Shown: positions 35,131 through 45,998 of the stretch, piece by piece
Layout of the letters: every line of letters starts with the position of its first letter
Numbering within the stretch: the stretch's first letter is position 1
Origin: Hyphodiscus hymeniophilus
Lineage: Eukaryota; Ascomycota; Leotiomycetes; Helotiales; Hyphodiscaceae
NCBI GenBank assembly: GCA_016508695.1
Contig: VNKQ01000020.1
Coordinates: forward strand, 744,001 to 808,000
Reading direction: 5' to 3'
Length of the DNA stretch: 64,000 bases
Notes under the pieces: model-generated
The model's input: the letters and a program-made list of their open reading frames with translations, nothing else
Database searches by the model: none
What the model was told of the DNA's origin: nothing
Made by a program: the position numbers and the translations under genes

Positions 35131-36141
35131 GACTTCTCTTCTTCGAGATAACTTAAGGCTACGGTTTGGGAATACTTATGGGATGGGGAGTGAGGAGTTA
35201 TGTAATAAGTCAATGTGATACGATTATTGGTTTACTTTTCCCGCACCGCTTTGCTAGACCTTCGACTGGGCTGTTCATCTTCATCAGCTTGTACTGACGG
35301 CTCTGCTTCAACAACCCTCTTGGACAATCACGCGTCGGTTTTTTTCCATGACGCATGACACTTTATCTGATGGCTTGCTTTGCATATCCTTATCATTAAA
35401 TGCTTGTCCCGGCTATCAAAGGTCTGGAATCTTGGCTTGCTTGTATGCGGCTCCGGTGACGGCCACTTTTGGGCATAATCCAGGCGTTACTTTGCGTGTA
35501 GCGTAATCGAAATGTCTCAAGTATGCAATGTGCGGTGTTGAACTTGGGACGGGTGAGTCCAGGGAAAGAGCATGGTACATTTGGGCTTTTCGTTCTGCAT
35601 CCAAACTATACCTTGAAGCCAATGACAGACATGATTGAGCTATCTTTCGCCTCTCTTGATTTTGATATGTGTGAATACCTCCAAATCTCAGTTCACACAA
35701 AGATCTATCTGCCTCTTCTAGGAAAAGGTGAGCTCCTAGGTTTTTATCCAAATTCAGGCACCTGCTAAACAATGAATCATTCAGTCTAATAGAATGTCCA
35801 AGTTGCAGGCTGCCGACATAAGCAGTAAGACTCTCGAAGACATTGCGAACCAGAAATACATACAAGCACAATCATGTCAAATGAATGGTTGTATGCTTGG
35901 CGAAGCTTAAATCAGAATATCTCGTGTCGACACTATCATGTTCATGGCTAGTTAAGAGCCTCTCGACGATGGTAATCTTCTCTGAATCATGTCATGTTGT
36001 TTGACAGTGGCAGCAATGTCAGAGAGATTGGGTAGAACTTTGGCCAATGGGTGATTCTTCGGTAGATTCAAATCTTATTCATTCGATGTTGGATTCTCTA
36101 CCTGTAAGGCTTTTCAGTCTTGCCTAATGTCCGGGGAGTGG
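35131..36141. other. Intergenic region
   Basis: No supported gene. A 151-codon minus-strand open frame at 35416-35871 begins in a hydrophobic stretch but has no motif or splice partners, so I leave it uncalled. Confidence 0.35.
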
Positions 36142-36561
36142 TCACGATCCCAAGTTGATACTTCCAGTATTGTTTTTATAACTTACTAGTATGGTTAACA
36201 CAAAGGTTGTGGAAGCTGTAATCTTTTCGCTTCGATCCTGGGCCCAACGTTCCTGTATTTCTGTGCTTCTGGGTTTGAGAAGGGTTTGAACGCCTTTGGC
36301 AATCTTGTGGCAATCTTTTGGTGGAGAGCAATATCCGGTGGTTTTGCGCAGATGCAGATTTGCGGTGAAATAAGTATAGGAATTGGAGTGGCTAAGGACT
36401 AGAAAACTCACATGCTCGATTGCAGAGGCTTGCTTCAAGAGATTTCTTTTGTGCGCCTTGGTTCGCAACCAATACCCGTTGACGGACTGGACGAGGAATT
36501 CCTTCATGTCAATAACTTGTGCCAAAGGCCTGAGTCGAATCTCTTGCTCACATGCTCGACA
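36142..36561 (-). other. Unidentified minus-strand coding segment
   Basis: A 127-codon frame that extends upstream to a CRACEQEIRLRPLAQVIDMKEF segment of good coding character. Upstream an acceptor-like ATTATAG at about 36567 suggests it is an internal exon. A GTGAGT donor after AIEH near 36406 would give an intron ending about 36292, then VQTLLKPRSTEIQERWAQD. No family is recognised and no first exon is found, so this may be a gene fragment. Confidence 0.35.
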
Positions 36562-36793
36562 ACTATAATTTTACAATGTCACACAATAATTAGAGCACCA
36601 CTCAGAGACGTTGGAGACACAAAGAGTGACAAGGCATGTGTAATCAATCGGGGCATAAACGTATATATAATTAATGACTCCTAGGAAGGGTATGTAGACC
36701 GCCGAATAAGAGAATGCCGAACTTTTATAGTCAGACCCAACATCCTCAGGATGGATGTGTCCGCAACTCCATCAGTGTTCTAACCTACGCCTT

Positions 36794-38406
36794 TCAAACA
36801 GGTTTATCGCACCCAATGCGACCCAACAGCTCTTTGCGATCACTGTGTCCCGGCAAGCTGACACCGCTGGCATGATTCGCGCTTTTTCTGTATCTCGAAT
36901 TTGACGTTCTGCCCTTCAGATTGATGGCTTCGACGCCAACTTCCTCTTCGAACGGCTGCGGCTCGCTGAATTCGTCTATTGACTCTTCCATAGCGTTGTA
37001 GATTTTCTCATAAACCTCCTCCTCTTGATCTGCATCTGCTTCGTCGTCACTTCGTACATCGTCTGCCTCTCCTCCTTTCAGCACGTTGATCGCTACCCTC
37101 ACAATCATTGAAAACCATATGAGGGTGAGTACTTGTAAGAAAAGTAGAGCGGTGAGGAATCCCCATTTAATGCCGTTATTGAAGCATACCACGCCTTCTG
37201 GATCTCGAAATGGCTCGAAGAGATGTCCAAATCGATCGGGCACCGGGAATGGGCCTTCTATGGCACCGTTTTTACCCCTGTAGCATCCGAAGTTGGTGTT
37301 GGCGGGCAGGTGGGAGTAGACGGAATAACAGACAGTGAGGTAGGCAACGTGGCGCGCGGCGATCCAGGTGACCATGAATATCCCGAACAGCACGTCGCAA
37401 ATCCAAGTGAAGCCCAAGTATTTGAGGCATTTTGCAGTCTGCATGTGGTCAGAGGTATGTCTAGAGAAGGGGGACTAACATACTGGGAAGAAAAGATCTA
37501 CAACATCCATCAAGCACAGAATCACGTTGGCAACTTTCGTTTGGTGGTAGCCGTAACTGGTGAATATCAACATCGTCGTGACGATGTGATGAGAGAACAT
37601 CTGCCAGTGATCCTTCCGTCGCTCTTCGATATTGATGACCAGGATCTGTTGCAACCAGAATGCATATTGAACGAGAATATACCACTTTGAAAGGCGAGAA
37701 ATCTCTCGATTGGGCCAATTAGTCCACATGTCCTTGAGATTGAGCCAGTAGTCCGATTTAACGTAGATGTACTAATTCACTTAGCAACCAGACATCGAGC
37801 ATTTGAAAATTGTCTTACCATTCCCAGTGTCCAGAAAACCAAGTAGTATATCAGAAGCCAGGCCTGTTCAGCAAATCTGGTCTGGTTTCGCTCCGATTTA
37901 ATGTTGCATTTCTTAGCGAATGGGATGAAGAAATAATCCATGACTGATGCACGAAGGCCTGTGAAAACAACGATCCAGAATGACACCATCCAAGCATCGT
38001 TCCATCCTGCCCGGTAATCGCCAGTCTCTGAATTGAAGTATGAAAGCTCGAAAAATTTGCGAGTATGTCGTCGAGCGCGGGGAAAGGACAAATGTGTCAA
38101 GGCGAGGAGCATGAGGAGATTGACAGCGAGTCCTGCAGTTCTAGTCAGCTGAAGATCACGGTAGTACAGAAGGACTCTCGCCATACCGATTTGATGCTCT
38201 ACAAGGAATCCGCAGACAATTTCGAGAGGTCCATCATCTTTCCGTTTTGCCTTCCTCTTAATGAGCAACGTCTTCGAAGGATAATTGTTGGACGAATCTC
38301 TGTGGAATTTCTGCTCTTTGCCTCCATTACTGTGCACATCCTGATGCAACATTTGGGCTTCGACCTCAAATTCGTCTTTCAGTCTGGTCGGAGAGGGGTT
38401 GCTCAT
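36794..38406 (-). CDS. Ceramide synthase (LAG1/LAC1 type, TLC domain)
   Basis: ER-membrane acyl-CoA:sphinganine N-acyltransferase. Exons 38406-37819, 37771-37484 and 37438-36794 give 506 residues. The TLC domain is clear, with NDAWMVSFWIVVFTGLRA, KDMWTNWPNREISRLSKWYIL, the Lag1 motif with HHIVTTMLIFTSY (the two catalytic His) and the acidic LMDVVDLFFP segment. About seven hydrophobic helices are visible. An acidic tail (DDEADADQEEEVYEKIY) is usual for fungal members and may be a casein-kinase target. Which acyl-chain class it makes cannot be told. Confidence 0.9.
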
Positions 38407-39291
38407 TGCGGATAAATGTCCAGAAAGGGGGTTCGGAGGAGGGAACCAAGAGTGTCTGGAGGCCCAATTGATGAGGGAAAGAGCTCCAGACGGTATAAAG
38501 ATCGATTTATATTGAATGGAGCATGAGATCTAGGGATGAAGTCGGATAACGAGCGTGGCAGCAGAGATTGTGGAAGTGCTGATCTTCCACGAGGAAGGCG
38601 GTGTGGAGCTGTTTCGAAGTTTGACCTCGAGGAGTCGAACGAACGCTTAGACTTTTCGTTGGTCTAGACGCCAATGATACGGCCGCATTCAACGTTGCAT
38701 GATTACTCAAATCGACGGGTACAAGGGAATCGAATAAGAAAATGATACTGATATCAGAGTTAGAGCCGTGGTTTGTTGTTGACCTCTCCCCTCTAGGTGT
38801 GCAACAGCAGGACATGAGAGCTTGGACTTCGACCGCGTACCTGAATAGAGTTTCGGGTCCTTACTCTTTAGAGTTACTGCAATGTGAGCTGCTCACGATA
38901 GGCAAGTTTATTCCGATTAGAAAGGGCGTTCGCTTTTAGTGGGTAAGAGTTTAGGAATTCATAGATACAAAAAGTCAATGAAGTGTCAAAACGCGAAATA
39001 TTACCGTCCAGGAAGAACACACGCCGAAATTTCAAGCCCACTTACAGCCGTCCTGCGGAGCAACCCCGAAGCTGCAAGTATGCATGTCGAAAGTCATGGA
39101 TAGATTCAATGATTACCAAGTGCAAGCTGCAATCTCATTCATCAACGGGAGAGGCTTAATGCAACCGTCTCATACCCATTTCATTATCTTCCATTTAACA
39201 AAAATCCCAACGCCAGAGAACCCCTCAATCATGAAGGTCAATTAAATCCACCTTCCATGCTTCTTTCCACCCCCGCTGCCAATTAAGGCAA
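38407..39291. other. Intergenic region
   Basis: Upstream of the ceramide synthase gene and downstream of the BI-1 gene. Only short open frames; nothing supported. Confidence 0.45.
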
Positions 39292-40287
39292 TTAGTTGTT
39301 CTGCTGACTGTTGAGAATTCGGAGGATAGCGAGGAAGAGATTGATGATATCCAAGTAAAGGCTGATGGCCGCAGCGATTTCTTCCTCAACATGGTAATGC
39401 CTCATAATAAGCTGGGTGTCAACCAATATGTACCCAGAAAAAATGAGTGCTGCAATACCGGAGTATGCGAGCTCGACGGTGCTGTTGTACGGGAAGAACG
39501 CAGCCATAAACCCGACTAGGATCAAAGCCCAGAGTCCTCCAAACAGATACGGCATCCATGAAGTAAAGTCGTATTTGGTCTGGCAGGCGAAGACTGTAAG
39601 GGCCACAAAGATACCAGCAGTGAGCAAGACGGCTTGTAGCACAATCTTGGAGTTGTAGAATGATACGATGACGGAGATGGCGTATGCTTCAAGGCCTGTG
39701 AAGCCGGTAAGGAAGAGGAGATTCGTGGGGTACGATTTGCGTTTCCAGTAGGTCAGTAGCATGAAGCCGATTGCGCCGAAGAGCTAGGGCATGTTAGGAT
39801 GTTGTATCGATGAGTGGAAGAGAGAGAACACACCGAAACCCACATCATCCATTGATTCGTTTGTATCCAGGTCTTGTACGAGTCGCTCCAGAATGAAATG
39901 GAGGACAAAACCGCTGTAGCAATGAGTTGAACAGAGCTGGATGAAAGATCAGCATAAAAATAATTTCTAGAGTTCCTGTCGATATACTAACAGAATAGCA
40001 TAGACCTTTCTCACGAACTGCATGCGAATGTCGATAGTTGCCTCTGCGACAGACCCCCCGAACTGTTCCACCATTAGTGTTTCAACATCTATGTTTGCAG
40101 AGTATATCCGTACCTTAAAGTCATCCGGAATGTTATCTTCGCTGCTTCTTGGGCCACCAAGGAGAGCAGTTTGATCCGCCGAAGAGGATGGTTCGTCAAC
40201 GTAAGCTGGAGGTGCTTGAGAATAGCCAGTCGTCTCGTCCAAGGAGTCACGCTGGCTGGCTGCGGTGTACTTCGTGTTTCCGGTCAT
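39292..40287 (-). CDS. Bax inhibitor-1 family protein (BXI1/TMBIM-like)
   Basis: Seven-helix membrane protein of the BI-1/TMBIM family, implicated in calcium handling and stress survival at ER or vacuole. Exons 40287-40114, 40062-39992, 39936-39834 and 39783-39292 give 279 residues. The N-terminal 50 residues are polar, with the PPAY-containing tail common in fungal and GRINA-type members. Then FGGSVAEATIDIRMQFVRKVYAIL leads into the membrane core, ending near SGYILVDTQLIMRHYHVEEEIAAAISLYLDIINLF. The 51-nt first intron (40113-40063) has no stop and is a multiple of three, so a retained isoform with 17 extra residues is possible. Confidence 0.9.
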
Positions 40288-40844
40288 GTTGATGATAGCT
40301 AATAGACTTTGTGAGATTAGGAATTAGGTGTTGTGGTCGTTGGTGGCGATCTGATGATGGTTGAAAAGGCGATGATGCGATGCTGCCGGCGGGGCTTAGC
40401 GCCGGAGCTTAGTTGGCCTCTGACAACTAAGGTAGTAGGCAGGTGATTCAACATGGGTCACGAGTAGATATTTGCTCTGTATTATTAAATTTGAAATGGT
40501 TATGCATTTAGCATTATTTCCAGGTATCAAGTCGAGCCGTTTCTCTCAATATTTATGCCCGCGAATCACATTAAAAGCCATAATTATTGGCGGTATCTTA
40601 AACATTGTCTACCACAGGTCGACAGAACAGAAATAATGTAGCTGCGCATTAGAAGTTGATAAGAAAACGCATGAGTAGCTTTTCAGAGCTAGAATACTGT
40701 TGCAAATGCCGTCAACGACCCGCAAAAGGAAATCCCAAGCTCCAACAGACCCCATCGAGAACATAAAGCGCAATCGAAATAGAAAGGTCTCAATTTTGCC
40801 AAGCTTTGTCTTCGACAAACCCCATAACACCTCATAAGTTTCGT
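40288..40844. other. Upstream region of BI-1 and 3' flank of the septin gene
   Basis: 557 bp; no gene seen. Confidence 0.45.
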
Positions 40845-42385
40845 TTAAGCCTCAGAGTCGGTTCCTCCGTTTGTGGCCTCCAGGTGTGCACTTTGCTCAC
40901 GGTGCATTCTCGCTTCGATCTCCTTCAGTTGACTCTCACGGGCCAAAAGCTCTTGTCTCTTCTCGTTGATCTCCCTTTGTACCTTAACCTCGATCTCTCG
41001 AAGCTTCTCCTCCTCACGTCGGAGTTGCTCTTCCTTTAGACGCACAGATTGGGATGCCAGATCTTCGGGGTTCATAGATGAATCGCTGGGTTCATGTTAG
41101 CACAGCAACAAAGAGATCATCGAACTTGACATACGCTCCAGCACCGCCTTCAACACTCTTGCTAAGTTTTTCGGTACGGTAGTTCTCGTACAAGAAATCG
41201 TGGGTGATCTCCTTCAAATCGGCCAAATGGCTGTGCAAGAGCGCGCTTCGAATCGCAAGGAAATCGGAATGTCTTGGGTTATCCACCTCAACAACTCCCC
41301 ATGGATATTGTCTGGCGCGAACTTTGCGTCCTCCAATCTCAACTACCTCCTCAGAACCGACAATGGCAAATGGCATCAATCCACGTAGCTCGGCGTTCTC
41401 CTCGACTGTATCCTCGTCATCTTCCTCAATATCGTATGGGAAGTTATACACGGGGATTCGATAATGTTCAATATCCTCCATAACCAGCTTCTTCGATTCG
41501 GCCAATTCACCGGGTGTGAGGGAGTCGGCTTTGCCAATGACTGGGATGACATTAACACGGGGCGAGAGGCGCTTCATGAGTTCGATGTCCAATTCGCGGA
41601 GACTGTAATGTTGTCAGTATCATGGTTGTGACCGACTGGTAATGGCTGCATACCCGTGGCCAGTTGGGGTGATGAAGTAGAGAAGAGCGTGAACACGATT
41701 GTCGCGGAAACGGGGGTTACGCTTGATACGGGACTCTTCTGCAAGAATATCATCGTACTGTCGCTCGAGGTAACCAACAATTTCGCCGAAACTTTAATCA
41801 GGTTAGCCGTTATTTTGCTGAAGTCCAAACCTCGCATCTCCTACCTGGCCTCATTGTCAATCTGATCTCCAAAACCCGGTGTGTCAACGATGGTCAGTGA
41901 GATGCGAGTTCCTTCCTCGTCCAATTCTAATTCTATTTCATATTAGCACGTGTACGTCAACACGCAATTCCGAGCTCTGCGCACCAACAGTGATAGGCTT
42001 AATTCTAACACCCTCTTCGAGATGTGCGTTCGTCGCATCGTCGGCATCTTTTCCCGACAGGACTTTCTTTCCGCACAGGGTATTGACGAAGGTAGTCCGG
42101 CCTGGAATAACAAGTCAATGACATGAAGTTTTCTTAATTAGACATCCACGTACCAGTACCCGAGGCACCACAGACCATCAAGCAAAACTGAATACCCTTC
42201 TTGACATTCTTCTTTCGGCGGATCTTAATCTGTAGAGTAACTACGATCAGTATAGTACCTAAATATGTCGATATGCGAAGATCATACCCCAGCATGGTAC
42301 TACCAGGAAATGAATCAGAAAGTCCAAAAGGATGAAGGCAAAAGGGGGAATAGCATCAACATACTGCGCTCAGTGGTGAAGACAT
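40845..42385 (-). CDS. Septin, Cdc11/AspA type
   Basis: GTP-binding filament protein of septation and polarised growth. At least eight exons: 42385-42365 (MSSPLSA), a 12-nt exon 42299-42288 (YHAG), 42229-42154, 42101-41985, 41932-41845, one ending at the GGT/GTATGC boundary near 41653, a long exon to 41135, and 41085-40845. Motifs in order: basic KIRRKKNVKKG, P-loop GASGTGRTTF, VDTPGFGDQ (G3), the septin GEIVGYLERQYDDILAEESRIKR block and IPVIGKADSLTPGE (G4, AKAD-type). Then comes the septin-unique HSDFLAIRSALLHSHLADL block and a C-terminal coiled coil rich in E, K, R and Q. Arg in place of the P-loop Lys and the HSHLADL-EITHDFLYENYR segment suggest the Cdc11 group. The exact paralogue is moderately certain. 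Confidence 0.88.
42288..42299 (-). other. 12-nt microexon of the septin gene
   Basis: Encodes Tyr-His-Ala-Gly between a TAG acceptor and a GTATGA donor. It is inferred from splice signals and the need to join MSSPLSA to KIRRKKN in frame. Confidence 0.55.
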
Positions 42386-43181
42386 GATGGTGTGTGGTTA
42401 GAAGGACAAGCCGCCGAAGTATGGACCTGATTGTGTATTAAACGTAATAAAGCGTCAAGTTGAGTTTAATTGTTCGTGTGAGGTCGCGAAGCTTGGGTCG
42501 AAAATTGAATCTCCTCAGGGGAAAGATAGAGGAAGACAGACCGGGGATGGATTTGGCGCTTTGGCGCCTTCCCTGATTGGGCGACGACCACCTTCAGGGG
42601 CGGAATGCGAGGCTGAGGACTCAACATAAAGCCAGCTGGAGTTCAAACAGAGTTTGGTTTCGAGTAGTCTTCTGCTACAGGCGGATAAATTTCAGCTATT
42701 ATACCATAATTCCTTATTGTATTCATCATCTCTAGATTCTTGCTATGAATTCGGGTGCAGTAAAGCTCTCCGGGATCCTAATCGCTCAAAATCTTTGAAT
42801 GATTTGGACTAGTTCAGAGTCCGTGATTATGATTGAAGGGCACAATCCTTCCGATTCTCCGAGGGTCTTACCAGAAAGATCTGTAGTTCCGAACACCTCA
42901 AAGATTTTGAGCGATTAGGAGTTGGAGAGGCCTGACTACTAAATTATCTTCCATTCTCGCATCAACTCAAGAGAGAACGATACGTTGGTGACCCTAGCGG
43001 AATTTACTTCAGCCACACCCATGATTCAAGGTTGAGTACTGGTCACGTCAACCTTCAAAGTTGTAAAGACTCACCCAGCATGGCATAAAGGACGAAGTTA
43101 TATGCGAAAGGCTGTCTACCTCTTCCAATAACCCATACCCTACAATTCGATAGGTACCCAAAGTGCATCCAAGCAGCCAAG
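42386..43181. promoter_or_regulatory. Divergent promoter region with an inverted repeat
   Basis: 796 bp between the start codons of the septin gene (minus) and HSV2 (plus). It contains a perfect 23-bp inverted repeat (listed separately). No gene is seen. Confidence 0.5.
42776..42920. repeat. Perfect 23-bp inverted repeat with 99-bp spacer
   Basis: Left arm 42776-42798 begins TCCTAATCGCTCAAAATC; right arm 42898-42920 is its exact reverse complement. The total is 145 bp. No target-site duplication is obvious at the edges. It could be a small MITE-like or foldback element, or a large hairpin in the shared promoter. Confidence 0.85.
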
Positions 43182-44559
43182 ATGAATACCAGGCCGGCTA
43201 TCGAGACCTCGAACAATCCCACAGCCTTGTCAGCCTCTTTCAACCAAGATGCCAGCTGCTTTGCCGTTGGACTCGACACTGGATTTTGCAGTAAAGTATT
43301 ATGCTCCCTTGAACCAAGATCATGTGCTCATCTATTTTAAGTATTTAACTCTGAACCATGCCAGCTTCGAGTATCTCGAGGTATGCTCTCCAAAACCCGT
43401 CGTTCCGTCGCACGTACTGAATATGCAAGACTTCAACGCAGGTATTGGGGCGGTTGAGATGCTAGGAAAGGCCAACTTTATTGCACTTATCGGAGGCGGG
43501 AAGCAACCTAAGTTCCCTCAGAACAAAGTTGGTGGCTCGCAGCATTTATTAAAACAAAGTGCTAATCAAGTCTAGGTAATTGTCTGGGATGATTTCAAAC
43601 AGAAAGTCGTAGTTCAGCTGCCAGTCCTCACAACTGTTCGTGGAGTAAAGATATCGAGGACCCATATCATCGTCGCTCTGCAGAACAGCATACGGGTCTA
43701 CAACTTCAAGAGCTCTCCTGATCTTTCGGCAGTCTACGAAACTGATGATAATCCGATGGGATTATGCTGCCTGACAGCCAAGACGCTGGCCTTCCCTGGT
43801 AGGACTGCGGGACAGATTCAGCTGGTAGAGTTGGCGACGGGAAATGTCAGCATTATACCAGCCCATGGATCTTCGCTGAGAGCTTTGGACATAAGTCGAG
43901 ATGGCGAAATTATTGCGACTGCTAGCGAAACGGTACCTATGCCTCAGAATATTTCCTTGCGTAGTATCTGACTAGTTTAGGGCACACTGATTCGAGTTTT
44001 TGCGACTGGTAGCTGTGCAAGAATTGCAGAGCTAAGACGAGGTGTAGACCATGCGACTATATACTCCTTGGCAGTTTCTCCAGGAGGGCAGCTTCTAGCT
44101 GTGACATCCGACAAATCTACTCTACACATATTCGACGTTCCTCATCCTTCTAAACCTCTACGATCAGAACCACCAAATGGAAGCCGAAGATTGACATCAA
44201 TGAGTGGAGGAGGAACAGGAAGCCCCACAATCAATGATGGAGATGGAAGCCAGAAGTGGGGTATACTGGGAAAGATACCGTTACTTCCAAGAGTCTTCTC
44301 GGATGTCTACTCTTTTGCTTCGGCCCACTTTGAAATCGGTGATGAGCCGATCTATGGTGCACCGACGCCCGTGAACAGTCCTGGTGATTCGGGATTTCGA
44401 CCAGCGAAGGGGATTATTGGATGGACAAGTGACCACAGCTTGATAGTTATTGGAGCAGGTAGAGATGGAAGATGGGAAAAGTTTGTCATCGCTGAAGGAG
44501 AGGATGGCAAACGTTACTGTGTGAGAGATGGCTGGAAAAGATATCTTGGCGTCAACTGA
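43182..44559 (+). CDS. HSV2: PROPPIN beta-propeller protein HSV2 (WIPI4-like)
   Basis: Phosphoinositide-binding seven-bladed propeller linked to selective autophagy. Exons 43182-43290, 43342-43380, 43430-43527, 43576-43932 and 43981-44559 give 393 residues. Start chosen at 43182 (MNTRPAIET) because it leads in frame to SASFNQDASCFAVGLDTGFCIFNSEP, the usual first blade. Later blocks are RDFNAGIGAVEMLGKANFIALIGGG, VIVWDD, and LRRG at 219-222, the phosphoinositide motif with Leu in place of the common Phe. It is followed by ATIYSLAVSPGGQLLAVTSDKSTLHIFD. A long Ser/Gly-rich loop interrupts a late blade, as in many fungi. Confidence 0.9.
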
Positions 44560-44733
44560 GTTTTTCATGACATTGCACTTAGCACGGCGTTTGGGTCTGC
44601 ATTATCATGCGGAGTATGGGAAACGGCTCATGAGTTGATGAATCGAATAGGGTATAAATCTCGGAAGCGTGGCGCATATATTTCTGTAGAATGGAGGATA
44701 CCGTGGAGGGAATACACATCCGTCCTAGATAAT

Positions 44734-45692
44734 TTATGAATCCTTCCACGAACGAGGATGGGCTTTCTCTCTTCTTGAGTATTCAGATCCTCTGGCGCAT
44801 TCACGCTCTCGACTTTCTGCGCTTGGACTTCCTCTCTTCTCCCTTCGAGCTTCTGATCTATGTTGTTCAGATGGTCTACTCTGTTGATCCCTTTGCCTCG
44901 CATCGTCCCGAGATCGTGTTCGTCTCCTTTCCCTATCGTCTCTGTCTTCACGACCAGCTCGTCTCTCACCATCTCTGTTTCCATCATCCTTGTCTCTTCG
45001 TGATCTGTGATGCTTATGTTTATGACTCTTTTTTTCACTCTTCCGATCCTTGAGCCTCGCCAACGCCATCGCAACCTCCTCCTTCTTCTCCTGCACCAAG
45101 AAAGCCTTCATAGGATCATCCTCATCATGCTCTTGAATCAACTTCACAAGTTCCCTCTCCTCTCTCAGCATTGGCCTCTCATCCTCGCTCTCAGTCATGC
45201 GTCTCCTCTTCCTCCTGCCCTCCACTTTCGCATCAGCATCGTCATTCTCAATCTGCTTATTTGCTGCAACCTCAAGATCAATCCCTTGCTCCTCTTCATC
45301 ATCCTTCCTCTTATATCGTGTATGATCCACCTTCATTGTGCGACCCATTATCACAGCTCCCCCAAATTATCCACGGCCAAATCTGTACTCCTCTGATCCT
45401 CATACTTCAGAAATGCGAAGCCCCTACTCTTTCCAGTCTCCTTATCCCTGATCAAATTTATGTACGTAGGCTCGCCATACTGAGAGAAAATGGTTATAAT
45501 GTCGCCTTCAGAGAGCTCGAAGGGGAGGCCGCCGATGTAGACATATGCTGTGTCGCGGTAATCTGCGTGCCATGAGGCGTTTGGGGAACTGCTGAGTGTT
45601 AGCTGTGAGTATCTCGGAGGAAAGGGAAGGGCTTACACGTTATTTTCAAGCTCCCGGCGATTAAGCTCTTGAATTTGGCGTATGCTGTTCAT
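44734..45692 (-). CDS. IST3: U2 snRNP/RES-complex RNA-binding protein IST3 (SNU17)
   Basis: Nuclear splicing factor of the RES complex. Exon 1 is 45692-45637 (MNSIRQIQELNRRELENN); exon 2 starts at 45591. It carries an RRM with RNP2 AYVYIGGL and RNP1 KSRGFAFLKY, preceded by the typical ASWHADYRDTA and followed by IMGRTMKVDHTRYKRK. The second half is a very basic R/D/E/S-rich tail, longer than in yeast but usual in filamentous fungi. The frame breaks at a run of five C (plus strand, 45359-45363): six are needed to join AVDNLG to GAVIMG. A sequencing deletion is the simplest explanation. The gene shares a 306-bp divergent promoter with the dynein light intermediate chain gene. Confidence 0.85.
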
Positions 45693-45998
45693 GATTTCGT
45701 TGTAGGGAGAAGGTTGCTTAAATTCTCCAAGTGGGGATGACCGACAAGGCTGAAATCTTGGAGACGCAATGAAACGGCCGGCATTCGCGTGGTCCAAGGC
45801 AGCGCGTCCCAAGTACACAACTTTTATGCAAAATCCTGTCCTCCTCTCAACCAGTTCACGCTTTCAATCACGAATTCTACATGAGAGGGATCGAGCTATG
45901 CCAAATTGACGAGGATTGTATGCGCACAATCTGGACTTTGCGGAAGCTCTTAACCAGATTTTGGAGCTTCCCCCTGAGATAGGAGAATCAGTTCGGCA
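45693..45998. promoter_or_regulatory. Shared divergent promoter
   Basis: 306 bp between the start codons of IST3 (minus) and the dynein light intermediate chain gene (plus). No specific site is assigned. Confidence 0.45.

Noticed and set aside
35416..35871. 151-codon minus-strand open frame
   Set aside because: No motif, no splice partners and no coding-like context; likely chance.
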